A stretch of DNA of 64,000 nt from Euptelea pleiosperma. Taxonomy: Eukaryota; Streptophyta; Magnoliopsida; Ranunculales; Eupteleaceae. Below are positions 20,097 to 32,089 of the stretch, piece by piece. Location of the stretch: contig CM068540.1 of the NCBI GenBank assembly GCA_035048495.1, positions 2,836,829 through 2,900,828 on the forward strand, in the 5' to 3' direction. The translations under genes and the position numbers were made by a program. A model generated the notes under the pieces. That model was not told where the DNA came from and ran no database searches. It was given only the letters and a program-made list of their open reading frames with translations. Numbering within the stretch: the stretch's first letter is position 1; each line of letters starts with the position of its first letter.

Positions 20097-21250
20097 GATT
20101 GAAAAGTCACTGTTGTCAATCCCAAGAATACTTTATTATTAGTATATGATCATGTTTGGTAGCAGTCTTCTGAAGACTGAAGAATCAACAATCAAATGTG
20201 GACTTCAATCATTTAGAGAAGATCGAAGCTAAGATCAACCCAATAAACGTAGTTTAGTAAAAGATAGTCATGCCAGCATGAAGATTTGAGACTCAACTCA
20301 GCAAATGTTCTCGTTCAACGGATGTTCAACAATGGAATCTCGTGTGTACTTAATGTGCCTAAACATCAAGGGGTTGACCACGCGAATCAAGTGGTAGACC
20401 AGACCCCTAAATGAATTCTTAGACTTAGGCTTATTTGGCGTCAAGGCAGATTGATCGGCCGACTGCCTATTTGGTGTGATTGACCGCCCAGTACTGATCT
20501 TAAGCAGCCGACCAGCCACTTTGTGCGGTCGACTGCCCCCCTTGTTATTTTTTGTATCAACTCTTAGGTCGATTGACCACTTTGTGTGGCCGACCACCCC
20601 TCGAACAGAAGTCTGTCTCTAAGCAGTCGACCGACCAAAATGAGCAGTTGATATGCAGAGAAAAATGGATATCGACTTGACTTTTCAGTATCGCAATTTT
20701 TGGCTTGTTTGGCCCATCCCAACGAGCATTTTAAGTCTGTTTCTCTTGTTTGAGAGTTACTTATTTAAAGAGGGGATAAACCCTAGAACAAATAATCGAG
20801 CAACAACTCTTTTACTCCCATTCATTTATTGATATCTTCTGAGTTGAAAAGATTTGGATTATTTAAGAACTTCACTTGAGCAAATCAAGCTGCATCATTC
20901 TGTGAAGGTTCTGACTATTCGATAGGCTACACTCTGTTCTTTACACTACTTCATCTTCTACCTAGTTGAGGATCATTACTGTAAGTGTGGCATTTGTGGT
21001 GAAACTTCTCCGAAGATTCAACCCTTTGTTTCGAATTCATCTGAAGGTAAGTATCTCTATGAAAAACCCTAAGTTGAATTATAACTATCAAAACTTAAAC
21101 CCTTGTTTAGTTGATGAGTGTTTACTCATTGGTATTTAGTTGTGGATTTTAGATCCTTGAGAAAAATGTTTTCCTCTAACTCTATTGGCCTAAGTTAACT
21201 CTCTAGGTGTACGAGAAGCAATTCTTGTGAGTTTAGACTAAGTGGATACT
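20097..21250 (+). mobile_element. Ty1/copia (SIRE/Maximus-like) 3' LTR remnant
   Basis: GGCATTGACAAAGGGGAAGATTG resembles the polypurine tract and LTR start of SIRE-type copia elements. A TATTTAAAG core promoter is near 20761. Text resembling the LTR end, ACCTATTCAACCCCCTTC, appears only at about 23340, so about 2 kb has been inserted. No coding region or partner LTR is found in the window. Assignment rests on overall resemblance. Confidence 0.35.
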
Positions 21251-21479
21251 TAGACTGCGTTTATTTTTTTCACGCATGTTTCTGAACGTGCGCCCTTCGA
21301 AACCAGTGTAAGTTAAATGCACGAGAATTCAAATGTATGACTTTTGGACAGATTCAACAAATCACACGCGAAAATTGATTATGTGCGTTTGTTTGCACAA
21401 ATGATAGTGGATGTTGTGCTTGATTCAGTGCATAACATTGCATTGTAAAAAAAATTATACATACACGTTTCAGATTGCC

Positions 21480-21620
21480 ATGTGTACTCGAATATTTTTA
21501 TACGATTTAGATATACATATAATATATTATATAATTTTTAATATTATAGATATATTATATATTATTATAATATAATATATTAATATATTAGTATATTATA
21601 TAATATATTATATAGTATGA
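21480..21620. repeat. AT-rich low-complexity block
   Basis: ATATATTATATAAT-like words repeat and fold on themselves, followed by GC-richer sequence with repeated GCGC/TGCAC words to about 21830. No gene. Confidence 0.5.
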
Positions 21621-22127
21621 TGCACCATGCGATGCACTATAAGTGTGCCTTATGGTACATCGACGCGCGTTGTAACATGCACTTTGGTGCGTGTTCCAAT
21701 TCTCAGGGCGGTGTATTGCAACACGCGCCTTGTGGCATATTGAGGACCCTGGTGCGCATTGTGAGTTGTGCCAATTGGTGCAACCAAACAATATTTTTTT
21801 GGCCTAGGTGCGCACATCAGCTCCAAAGCACGCACATTCATGAAAAACAAATACAACATTTTGTGTTTATTCTGTCCAATTGGATATGTTGTAATGTATG
21901 ATTGAATGAATAATAAATTGCTCGTATTGAGTGTTAGAAAGTGGATGTAGAGGTGCGAGTTCACCGAACCACTATAAATCTTCGTGTTGTGTGATTGTGA
22001 ATTTTTGCATGCTTGTCTCATATAGATATCTCAATATCTGTGGATGATTTGTTGAATGTTTGATAAATTTCCTGCTTGCATGATCATCGAATTTAGAGGT
22101 ACCCTGATTGACCTTATCTTTACATCT

Positions 22128-23090
22128 ACACAGTGGCTTCCTATCCTTCATATGGATACACCCTATTACCATCGTCTTGTTTAGTTGTTCTATGCGAACA
22201 TTCATAATATTGAGGGTGTTGATACGGACCATTTGTCTTTTACGACTTATGTTTTGGGTGTCCCTGTGTTGATCACTTTGGCTGTGATAGCCTCTATCCT
22301 GCAGATCCCTCGTAGTCATGCAGTTGAGGAGTATCTACCCTATTCTAGGATCATGACTACTGAACAATATGTTCTGACCCACACTCTATGTGGTGTTGAG
22401 TTTGACTAGACCTCAAATATTTCTCTTAGCCTACTCGTAGACTATTGATTGTTGCATCTGATTGTCGGATACAACATTGATCTTCCTAGTCATGGAGCGA
22501 GTGTAGACATTGATTGTCTTCAGCTTCTATATCATCTTGGCACTGACTTTCCTATTGACCTTCCCCGTTTCATGTTTAGGTCATAGTAGAGCCAATGAGT
22601 TTATGATTAGACATATTTATCTTCATTATCATATGTTTGTTTGTGCCATTCTTCGTCATTTCCATGTCACCATCGATGACAATGAGCCTATGGCGCATTC
22701 TATGGATCTTATAGGGATCATTTTTATACACAAGAGCCAATCTCAGGTTCGACAAGTATAGGGCAAACCTCATGCTTCAGATGAGGAGGAGAACGAGGAT
22801 CTCGAGGATCTTCTGAGATGAGACGATGACGATGTGCCTCTTGCACCGATATATAAAGCTGATGTAGCTCAGGAGCATGTTGCTGCAAAGGTGAGACCTT
22901 CAATTACTCTACTGTCCTTGCAGATGCGTCTCAGTCATTTTGAGAGACATACATCACTGGAGTTCAGAGGTCTTCACGACTATTTGGGATGTAGAGCTAT
23001 CTTGAGTACCAGTTCACCCAGTTAGGAGTGGTCTTTGACCAAATTTTCCAGATCTAGATCCTATGAATTCATAGCCACATGATGGTGCTG
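22128..23090 (+). pseudogene. Decayed plant transposon-type protein remnant
   Basis: Conceptual translation across frames shows FYANIHNIEGVDTDHLSF, then YSRIMTTEQYVLTHTLCGVEF, later VCAILRHFHVTIDDN and a C-terminal LQMRLSHFERHTSLEF. This resembles the plant protein class labelled putative plant transposon protein (PF20167, as I recall), found in gag-like positions of plant retroelements. At least two frameshifts and several stops break it. It probably entered with the insert that splits the copia LTR (about 21250-23300). Confidence 0.4.
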
Positions 23091-23299
23091 GTACCTCTGG
23101 TTGATCTTAGTACTAGACTCTTTAGGGGGACTTATTGGTTATAGTATTTTTGAATTTCTTTCACTATATCATTTAACAATGCTTTACGATATGCATTCAG
23201 ATAAAATCACTCACTGCACTGGTATTCCATTCATTTTATTTATTCTGACGATACTGTCGGTATTAGTTGTTAGTAAATATGCAAGAAACATGCCAAGCA

Positions 23300-23384
23300 T
23301 AATCTGAATAGGTTGTTAAGAACTTGGATAATTTTTAAATACCTATTCAACCCCCTTCTAAGTATATGTATAGGCTAGGAGAAG
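23300..23384 (+). mobile_element. Probable end of the interrupted copia LTR
   Basis: AATACCTATTCAACCCCCTT is typical of SIRE-type LTR ends. It follows the transposon-protein remnant and would complete the LTR that begins at 20097. Confidence 0.25.
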
Positions 23385-23838
23385 AACTTTCATGAGGAGC
23401 ACCACACCAATACCATGATTCTCGTATCATCAGAAACATCACACCACGGGCTCATAACGTATCTACACCCGCGTATAAGTTAAAGATATCTCGTGGAAAT
23501 CAAGATATATGTGCAACCTCATTCAAGGAAGTGCTAACTCAAAGAGATTCCAATCTCTATCCTAACTGTGTGAACAAAGATATGAGGAGAGATTTTATTC
23601 TCTCTAACTCTAGAAGTCCCATGCCTGAAATCTCTGAAGATATCTTTCTTCAGATAGTTTCCTATACATTGGACAAATTTCATTGTATTGTAAATTTTGT
23701 CTTTAGCTAGTTTCCTATTTTAAATAGGTTTTCTTATATTGAAAACCACTGGTTGATGTATATCTTGTACGTAATATATATAAAACATCTCTCAGAAGGT
23801 TGCTGAGTTGTTCACCTTCACAAATACGTTTTGCCATC
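23385..23838 (+). mobile_element. Copia LTR-like fragment
   Basis: CTAGTTTCCTATTTTAAATAGG followed by a TATA-like ATATATATAAAAC and a CTCTCAGAAGG segment near 23800 has the layout of a short copia LTR. No primer site or partner LTR; low confidence. Confidence 0.25.
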
Positions 23839-23840
23839 TA

Positions 23841-25252
23841 GGGTCTATTTGGTAACCCAAAGTTGAGTTGGATTTGGAGGAATCACAAAACTCTATGCTT
23901 AGGAGGACCCAATTCCAAGAATTATATTTCCAATTCCATAATTTTTCCGATCAGAATTTTTAGGGGGGAAGAAACTTCAAATTCTTGGACTTCTATTTTC
24001 GAGATTTGTGTCTTTTTATTGGTTGATTTTTAATCATGGGATATCTAGCATTATTTGGGTACTCAAATCCAAAGGTTAGAAATTTTTAGTGAGTCTGATT
24101 TTTAGCATGTAGGCCCACTTAGGGATGGGACAAACATCTATACGGTTCGTGTTCTCTAATAATGTGCCATGTGGTTCATATTGTTCCATCATCAACGGAT
24201 TACAAACTCATAACCGTTGAATTGATGTGTTTTATGGGTTGTTTTTTTTAACCATGGAACATATAGCACTAGTTGGGGTACGAAGATCCAAAGTTGAGAG
24301 ATAAGGTCCACTTAGGGATGTAACTAACTGTTGGATTGATGTCTTCTATGGGTTGATTTTTAACCGTGGGATATATAACATTAGTTGGGGGTACAAGGAT
24401 CCAAGTTGTGAGATAACTAATCAGCCTGATTTTAGTTTTTAGGTCCACCTAGGGATGTAGCTAACTGTTTGATTGGTGTCTTTTATGGGTAGATTTTTAA
24501 CCGTGGGATATATAAAATTTGTTGGGATACGAAGATCCAAAGCTTATAAATAATTAATCAGCCTTATTTTTATTATGTAGGTCCACGTAGGGATGGGATA
24601 AATATCCATACTGTATTAGTGATTTGTAACCATTGAATTTGTGTCTTTTTATGGGTTGATTTTTAACCATGGGATATTTAGCATTCTTTGAGGTACTCAT
24701 CAAATCTAAAGGTTAGAAATAACTAATCAGCCTAATTTTTAGTATGTAGGTCCACCTAGGGATGAGAAACATCAATACGGTCTATTGTCTCTAATAATGT
24801 GCCACATGGCTCATAATGTGGTCCATCTTCAACGTTGATGATGGACATCCGTATTTGTTGCATCATGTGCCACATACGCTTTAGCCATTAAGATTTTGAA
24901 ATCGGTTAATCATGGTAAAAAAAGTAACAAAATTTTTTTATTTATGACTTTACAAAACTTTTTTTTATAAATTAACATCAATAACAGTAAATTGATGGAT
25001 GACAAAAAAAATAACATCCGTTATAACATAAAGTTCATGAGATGATATTTATCTTATGTAGATAGATAGAAAATTCTATTCTATTAGATATCCAAACAGC
25101 TAAAATTAGAATTCATTGGGAATTCCAAGTAAATTCCACGATGCAACCAAACACAATAAATTTTAATTTTTGAAATTCAAATTCCCAGAAATTACAAATC
25201 TTGGAATTATATTTTCAACTCCAAATCCATGTCTAGTTCCCCCCTAACGTAA
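23841..25252. mobile_element. Large MITE-like element with internal tandem repeats
   Basis: Left end GGGTCTATTTGGTAACC and right end GTTCCCCCCTAA are inverted in character, and subterminal GGATTTGGAG / CTCCAAATCC pieces match. The GTTTGGTA-type terminus is common in Harbinger and hAT MITEs. The interior (24005-24830) is a tandem array built from the middle of the G-box MITE. No transposase. Confidence 0.4.
24005..24790. repeat. Degenerate tandem repeat of about 130-150 bp, roughly five units
   Basis: Each unit has TATGGGTTGATTTTTAACC, then GGGATATATAGCATT, GATCCAAAGGT, CTAATCAGCCTGATTTT and GTAGGTCCACCTAGGGATG. Starts are near 24010, 24225, 24340, 24480 and 24640. These are interior and arm segments of the G-box MITE, amplified in tandem. 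Confidence 0.5.
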
Positions 25253-25286
25253 ATGTCTTTAGTTATTTTTGAACCTTTTTTAGGTG

Positions 25287-25868
25287 CCCAAATCTAGGGT
25301 TGCTACTTTGTCGGGTTGGGTCGGGTTAGGGGTCAACCCGAGCCCAACCCGACCTTCAAGGCTCCTAGCCTAAGCGTGAATTCAACCTGAGGTCAGGCCT
25401 GAGAATCCCAACCTGAGCCCAGGCTGACGGGTTGGTCGGGTTGGAACATTCCTCTTTATACCTTAAAGGATTCAATGGAGCCTAGGAAGATGAAAAAAAA
25501 TGGAAACCCTAAATACAAAGATAAAGTGATACATTAACATTCCCCTTTCTACCTCACTGTAAGCTCTTCGTCAGTCGAGAGACCACCTTCGAGAAGCTCT
25601 GAGGTTTCTTCTCCAATTAAGACGAACTCGAAGATTGTAATGTTGTTGTCGACAAGGCCACTGGGAAATCGAAGGGCTATGCTCTTTACTCATCAATCAT
25701 CGTCGAAGCGCTCAAAAAGTCCAAAAAGAATCTCAAAAGAAGATTGGGAGTTGGATGGTCAGGTTGGGCTTGTCTAAACCTCAACCTGAGCCCGAGTGTT
25801 GAAGGAGCCAACCCAAGCCGAGCCTAACGTCGGGCTCAACCCGCCCAAATTGCAGTCTTACACAAATC
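25287..25868. mobile_element. hAT-like non-autonomous element with 8 bp target duplication
   Basis: The element proper is 25295-25860 (566 bp). Flanks are CCCAAATC (25287-25294) and CACAAATC (25861-25868), 7 of 8 matching, the length expected for hAT. Imperfect termini are TAGGGTTGCTACTTTGTCGG on the left and the inverted GGGCGGGTTGAGCCC-type end on the right. The interior has GGGTTGGGTCGGGTT and AACCCGAGCCCAACCCG. No transposase frame. Confidence 0.6.
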
Positions 25869-25909
25869 TAACTACTAAGCTAATTTTTGGTATGTATTAT
25901 AGGAAAAAA

Positions 25910-28070
25910 CTAGGAATCAATAGCCCGTGCTTAGCACAGGTACAATTAAAAAAATATTAAATGAATAAAAGTCTTTTTTAACATTAAAAGAAAGGACCCT
26001 TAAAAGAAAGCTAGTTTTTTTTAGTAATCTAAAAGAAAATTTTTATGTTCCTTAATATTGAGAGATTCCCATTAATAAATAAATTATTTTTTTTAGAAGA
26101 TAGTAAGTTCCTTAATGTCGTATCCAAACTGTAGAAAGAAAAAATACAACTGCATAACGGAAGATTCAATCTTTTATGCTCAAAAGATGAAAAAGATTAT
26201 TGATCAAAATTCCAATAAACCTTACTTAGTATCATCTATCAAATTTACTGTCCTTTTTTGAATCATCAACATGGCCATCCATTGTGAATAATCTGAACCA
26301 TAATCCATGATATCATAACCATAACCTATGATATCTTCTGCAAATTAAGCTATATGGACCACTTTCAATATACATAGAATATCAATTAACGTGTTCCATT
26401 TATCCTCCAAAAATTAAACCGAGTTAAACTATTGATGTTCAACTCAAAAACTCGTTCAAATAAAATAAGTCATCCTCCATCTAAGTAAATAGTGCTTATA
26501 AAAATGTATCTTTTTTACAGCTAGTTTATAAAAGAAAATAAATGTAAAGAGATAGGAATAAATGAAGATATTTAAAAATGTATCTTTTTTACAGCTTGTC
26601 TCATATAGCTAGTTTATTGAAGAAACAACTTTGTCGAGGAAGAACAAAAAAATAAAATATTTTGCATGGATAATCATTTTTTAAATATAAATTCTTAGCA
26701 TTGGATACCGAATAATTATTCCCATTATGGTAATCTAATTTCCTGAATAATCATTCCCATTATAATAGCCTAATTTTCTTCCAAATAATTACTGACACAT
26801 AATTTTGTTTTCCATGTGAGCCAAATAACAGAGTAATTTTTAGCCATTAGATATGAGCCTAGTTAGAAGCTAGGATATCTTTCTAAACAATCATAAAATA
26901 CCCCAAACCACTGGAAGTGTAATTGGTCTGCTGATCATGGAAACCTATTAATGAAATAAAAAAATGACCATAAAAATTAACCAAACAACATAGTTTTACA
27001 TGCCAAAAAAAAATCCAAATAAATAACTAAATAAAAACATAAATATGGTGGTTGTTGGGCTAATAAAAAATGAAAAAAAATGTGTGAAAAAGAAAAAAAA
27101 TAAACCCAACAAGAAAAAATGGCATGAATGGAAAAAATATACCTGATTTAAAATATTATGATTGACATTGACTGAAATATATGTCATGTTTTTCTAATTC
27201 AAAAGTGACCAACGGAATAAATGGTCAAAATTGATGAGTCGATGTGTAAATTAATGTCTAAGACCCCATAGTATGCATCCCTTCATTCTCTCATATAAAG
27301 CACACGTCATTATAGGTTATCCTCGCATTTGCTAGCAAACCTGTATGATCATTCAATAGATTCAGATTTGAGCAGATGAGTAGAAACTTAGAGCCATGAA
27401 AAAATCATTTTTAACCATGGAGATGAACTTGAGAACCCGTATAATCATTAAATCTATTCTGATTTGAGCAAATGAGTAGAAACCTAGAGCCATGAAAATC
27501 GTCTTCAACCATGGAGATGAACTTGAGAACAGTTGATATAGTTACAACGATCTGGCAAACTATCGTCTAATCACAAAGTATATTATAATTAAAAAATAAA
27601 AAAAAATCTAGATTAGTCACAAAAGAAGAACTTTCAATAACTAAAATATTTAAATTAAATTCCTAATAAAAATCAATAGAGATACATTTTATGAGAGAGA
27701 TGAACGTGGAGATAAATAGTTATCTATAGAAATTAATATATATTAGAGAGAATGAGAGATTTAGGAAATAAGTAGGAGATTTTGGAAGAGGGAAGGTCTA
27801 ATTAAAGAAGACGTTTCAGAAGATGATAGGTTTAAATAAAGAAGATTCAAATCGGAGTTGTAGAGAGAGGTTATGGAAAATAAATGAGAAATAATTTTAG
27901 GAGTTGCGAGAGAAGGGAGAAAGGCAAGAATAGTTATAATTAATTAAATAAAAAATATTTTACATGGAAAGTTGAGGAGTTTGAGAGGTTATAGGATAAT
28001 GGGGGGTATTTTTGAAAAATATAGAAAAGCTGGAGAGCGCCACCTCAGCAGGCTCGAGCTTTAGTATAGA
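25910..28070 (-). mobile_element. Non-autonomous Helitron H1
   Basis: Read on the minus strand it starts TCTATACTAAAGCTCGAGCC at 28070 and ends GATTCCTAG at 25910, with a GTGCTAAGCAC hairpin about 17 bases before CTAG. It is flanked by A and T. These are Helitron hallmarks (5' TC, 3' hairpin plus CTRR, insertion between A and T). It is 2,161 bp, AT-rich, and has no RepHel frame, so it depends on another element. Confidence 0.65.
27341..27532. repeat. 96 bp direct duplication inside Helitron H1
   Basis: Two adjacent copies run from C(T/C)GTAT(G/A)ATCATT to ATGAACTTGAGAAC; period 96. Both include AGAGCCATGAAAA and AACCATGGAGATG. Confidence 0.6.
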
Positions 28071-29811
28071 TTCTTAATAAAAATCAATAGAGATACATTT
28101 TACGAGAGAGATGAGACATGGAGAGAAATAATTATATTTAGAAACTAATAGATATTAGAGAGAATCTGAGAGGGAGAGATTTAAGAAATAAGAAGGAGAT
28201 TTTGGAAGAGGGAATGTCTAATTAAAAAAGACGTTTCGAAAGAAAAAATGTTTAAATAAAGAAGATTCCAATTGGAGTTGTAGAGAGAAGTTATGAGGAA
28301 TAAATTAAAAGTAATTTTAGGAGTTGCGGAGAAGGGAGAAAGGCAGGAATAGTTATAATTAATTAAATAAAAAATGTTTTACATAGAAAGTTAGGGAGTT
28401 TGAGAGGTTGTAGGATTGTTGAGGGTATCTATATATCTATACGATAGCAGAGAAACAAGCAGCGTCGTTCTCTCTCCTCCACATCAAGTTGACTTGGCAC
28501 TCTCCTCATGCAGAGTGTCATGTCAACAACTTAAAATTATCTTTCCTCTCTCATCCACTTGACTCTATCATATCTTTTTGTCTTTTCCAAAAACACCCCT
28601 TGACACTCTAAGTAATGCACCTCAAACATTAAGGACTTTTTAGACTTTCTAACCAACTCAATTTACTTTTCTATAAAATCTCAATTATTTATTCCTTAAT
28701 TCTCTCTTTAATTCTTAAATTATTTATTCCTTTGTTCATTAATTTATCTTTCTCAACGTCTCTTAACACCTTTTTATTTTTCAAAAAATAACATTCACAA
28801 CCTTCTATTTATGTTTCAATCAAAACGTTTATCCCATTACCACCGCTTCCATTATGGCCTTCTAATGGCTTTCCATCTCCTTCCTTCAATTTTCATAACA
28901 TTCTATTTTTGTTTCAATTGAAACGTTTTTCCCATTAACGTCACTTCCATTATTAACATCTAATGTCTATCCATATTTCGTTAATAAATAAATGTCCATT
29001 TAATTAGCCATTAATTCAGTCATATATATAAATATTAGGGTTTAGGCAGGGTTCTCCCATTTTCTCTCATTGACTGAGCTTATTCGAATGACGAAGATAC
29101 AAAAGTAGGAGAAAAGCCAATATGGTTCGATATCTTTACCATCTCTTCTAAAACTTTTTTTTTTCCTTTAATGAGTCATCTCTACTGAATACTTGATTTG
29201 GGTTTCTAAAAGAATTGTTATTCAATTATTTACATTCATGCTTATATTTAGACTCTAGAATGATTGTTTGTTTATTTGTAGGGATTCAATTTTTTAGAAT
29301 TGTATAAATCTTTGAAGGTAAAAATGAAGATTATGAATTTTTTTTATTTTCTTCCATTGTTAGCCATTTTTTTATTTTCTTATCATGTTTTACAGGCTAA
29401 GGGGATGTTGTTGAAGATAACGAAGAGAGGATTGTGAATAAAAATAATATGAAGATGGAGAAAACTGATGAAAGAGTCGTCACTATTATGGACATAGTGG
29501 ATGTGCTGTTGTGCGATGCTTGAATGTAAAAATAAAGATTACAAAAACTTATTTTTTATTTTCTTTTGGTGTTAGCGATTTTTTTCATTTTCTTATCATG
29601 TTTAGACTTTAGAGAGGATGAAGGGAAAGGGAATAGTTAAACAATTTTTCTGTATTATTTCCTACTATAATTAGATGTAGAAATAAAAATTAACTGTTGT
29701 TAGTTTGTATTTTCTATTTCCACCCGTGCTTTAGCACAGGCTTTCATTACTAGTTTTATATAGAAAAGCTAGAGAGAGCGCCACCTTAGCAGGCTCGAGT
29801 TTAAGTATAGA
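28071..29811 (-). mobile_element. Second, 3'-truncated copy of Helitron H1 (H2) containing Helitron D1
   Basis: The minus-strand start is at 29811 (TCTATACTTAAACTCGAGCC). Sequence 28073-28430 parallels H1 at 27660-28010, and 29754-29811 parallels 28020-28070; between them Helitron D1 is inserted. H2 ends at AATAAAAATC where H1 begins, so only its 5' part is left. The rest is not found beyond H1. Confidence 0.55.
28436..29753 (+). mobile_element. Non-autonomous Helitron D1, 1,318 bp
   Basis: Starts TCTATACGATAGCAGAGAAA at 28436 after an A, and ends CTTTCATTACTAG at 29753 before a T. A GTGCTTTAGCAC hairpin sits 12 bases before CTAG. A near-identical relative (D2) lies at 49342-50638. No RepHel frame. 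It interrupts H2. Confidence 0.75.
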
Positions 29812-30180
29812 TAATAGATTTGATGTTCAAGCGACTGATTGGTAATTTCAAGCTGTTAGATTTGTGTTCTTCAACAAAACTCAAATACAAGGCTAGAAAT
29901 CACCTCATTAAAATGCTCAACTTTTAATAGCTAGAAATCACCAATCAAAACTATCTTTGGTGGGTAGGTTACCAAGAGATGAGCCAAATCCATGCGTTAG
30001 TGGGCCCAAATGAGTATTCTAAGTGGCAATTTGGGTCTCAAGATGTCGTTTTGTATGATGAAGATAAATTTGTATGGGTGTGATGAGTGAAAAGGGAAAG
30101 ATGGGTTTACTGAGCGAAAACGTGGGTGCCGATTTCCAGTCCCTAAGACTTCAAAGTTTGAAGTCTCTCTCCTTAAAAGT
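29812..30180. other. Gene-free spacer
   Basis: No gene or clear repeat end. Short open frames on both strands lack motifs. Confidence 0.35.
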
Positions 30181-31900
30181 TGTAATGACCCAGAGTGAGT
30201 ACAAGTCTCGAGAGGTTTCCGTTGTATCATTTAAAAATCTTTTTTCTAATTTTTCTACAAAGTCTCGATAATATTTTGACTTTTCTTTGATTCTGACCGG
30301 TATTCGATATAACTGGGAGTGTACTTCACAATATTTATCAATTCTATGATCTGGATGGAATATCATCCTTGAAAATTTCCACTAGATCATTTAGAAAATT
30401 TTCTAACCTTTTTGTAGCCTTACTGGTAGTCTTGAAAACTTCTTCTAGATTTCTAGTAGGTTTTCGATTAAACCCTTGATTATTCTTGGGATGCATGTCA
30501 GACTTGCAACCCTAGACCTAATTATGTTTATATTGATCGTTTTATAACATCCGTCCGATCGGATCATGAAAATGCAACATGTAGATTCATTGTAGTACAA
30601 TGTTCTTACCCACATCATAAACCCTAGCTCTATTCTTTTTGTTAAATTTACAACGATCAACATGTCATTTTCATTACTATTAAGGATACCACCCTTATAA
30701 CCCATTACATTGGGATCCGTCCGAATGGATCACTGAAAATCACCTCGTTGGACCCACTATTTGGACTATATAATAGTGCAATGTATCACATTGGTCGGGT
30801 GTATTATTCATCATTCAACCCTTCTAAACCCTATCTCATCATTAGTTTAATATGAACCGAAACCGATAGGAACCGAAATCGAACCGATAAGAACCAGAAC
30901 TGATATATAAATATGTGTTAAAATTCTCATATTATCAAGATTGGACCCAATATACTCGGAACCGGAACCGACATAAACTACATAATGGGTTCTGATTCCG
31001 AATCCATCGTTTTGAGAATCGGAACCGTTAAGGACCCGAACCCAATGAACATAAAAACTTACTACCCATTTCAATCTCAAAAATCAGACATTTGTATATC
31101 AGTTTAGGCCCACCTTTCTTCACCATATTCAGATTCACTGCAGCTCTCAAAACAAACCATGCCCAGACCTACAAACCAGATCTGAATTGGAACCTAAAAA
31201 CGTCATCAAATCAGGGGCTGCGCCTCTAATGTTTACAAGTCTGAAATCGGGTTTAAAAATTGACCCAAAAGGCATCCAAACCAACCCAAGTCCATACTCA
31301 AGCATTGATCTATTAAACACCAACAAGATCAGAACCAAAAACGTTCTAAACTCTCACAACAAACTACTCAAAAATCTGCCTAGAACAGGGGATACGCCCC
31401 ACTTGTTGCAATCCCTAAAACCCGACTCAAATACCACCAAAACCCAACCTATTTAACTCCCAAAAAAACAACCCAAAACTCTCCCAACCCGACCCAAAGC
31501 TGACCCAACCCCCATGACCATACCTAAACCAAAGACCCTACCCAAAATTTGACTCACATCCCACCCCATAACTGTCCAAACAATACCCCAAAACAGAGGA
31601 GCCGTCGGCCCCAAAGAAGACACTCTTAAAAAAAAACAAAACAAATGGGCCTTTAAAGAAAGGCCCACAAATCACACTAGTTAAGGATAAGACCATAGGG
31701 TAACCCACTTGAGAAATTAGGAAAAATAAATAAATAAAGAATACAATATAATATAATAATAAAATAATGTATTTTTTCAATAAGTACATTTTTGGTCAAT
31801 ATAACCATTTTAATTATAGTTTGGTCATTATGACCCCATTAGGAGAATTTTAATAATTTATAAAGGCACTTTGGAAACTTAAGACCCTAGGATGACTTAG
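30181..31900 (+). mobile_element. Unclassified LTR-like sequence
   Basis: TGTAATGACCCAGAG at 30181 resembles the start of several plant gypsy (Tekay-type) LTRs. Later text includes GAACCGAAACCG repeats (30850-30890), a CCGATC/GGATCC-rich part and a C/A-rich part (31150-31600). No matching second LTR, primer site or pol. Overlapping open frames on both strands have no recognisable domain. Confidence 0.25.
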
Positions 31901-32089
31901 TAATTTCATAGCTAAAAATTTGGATAATTTGGTGATTATAGCTAAATAAGGAGCAAATTTATTCATTATTAAATATTAAGGGAGTATGGGTAGTATTGAC
32001 CATAGGAAGACATTTTGACTTATAGCTTAATACATTTTATTAAATAAAGTATATTTTATTATGTTGGTCACCTTGGGTCACTTAGTAAC

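Noticed and set aside
31147..31789. Overlapping open frames on both strands in the 31 kb region
   Set aside because: Compositional (C/A-rich), no domain, probably LTR-like sequence.
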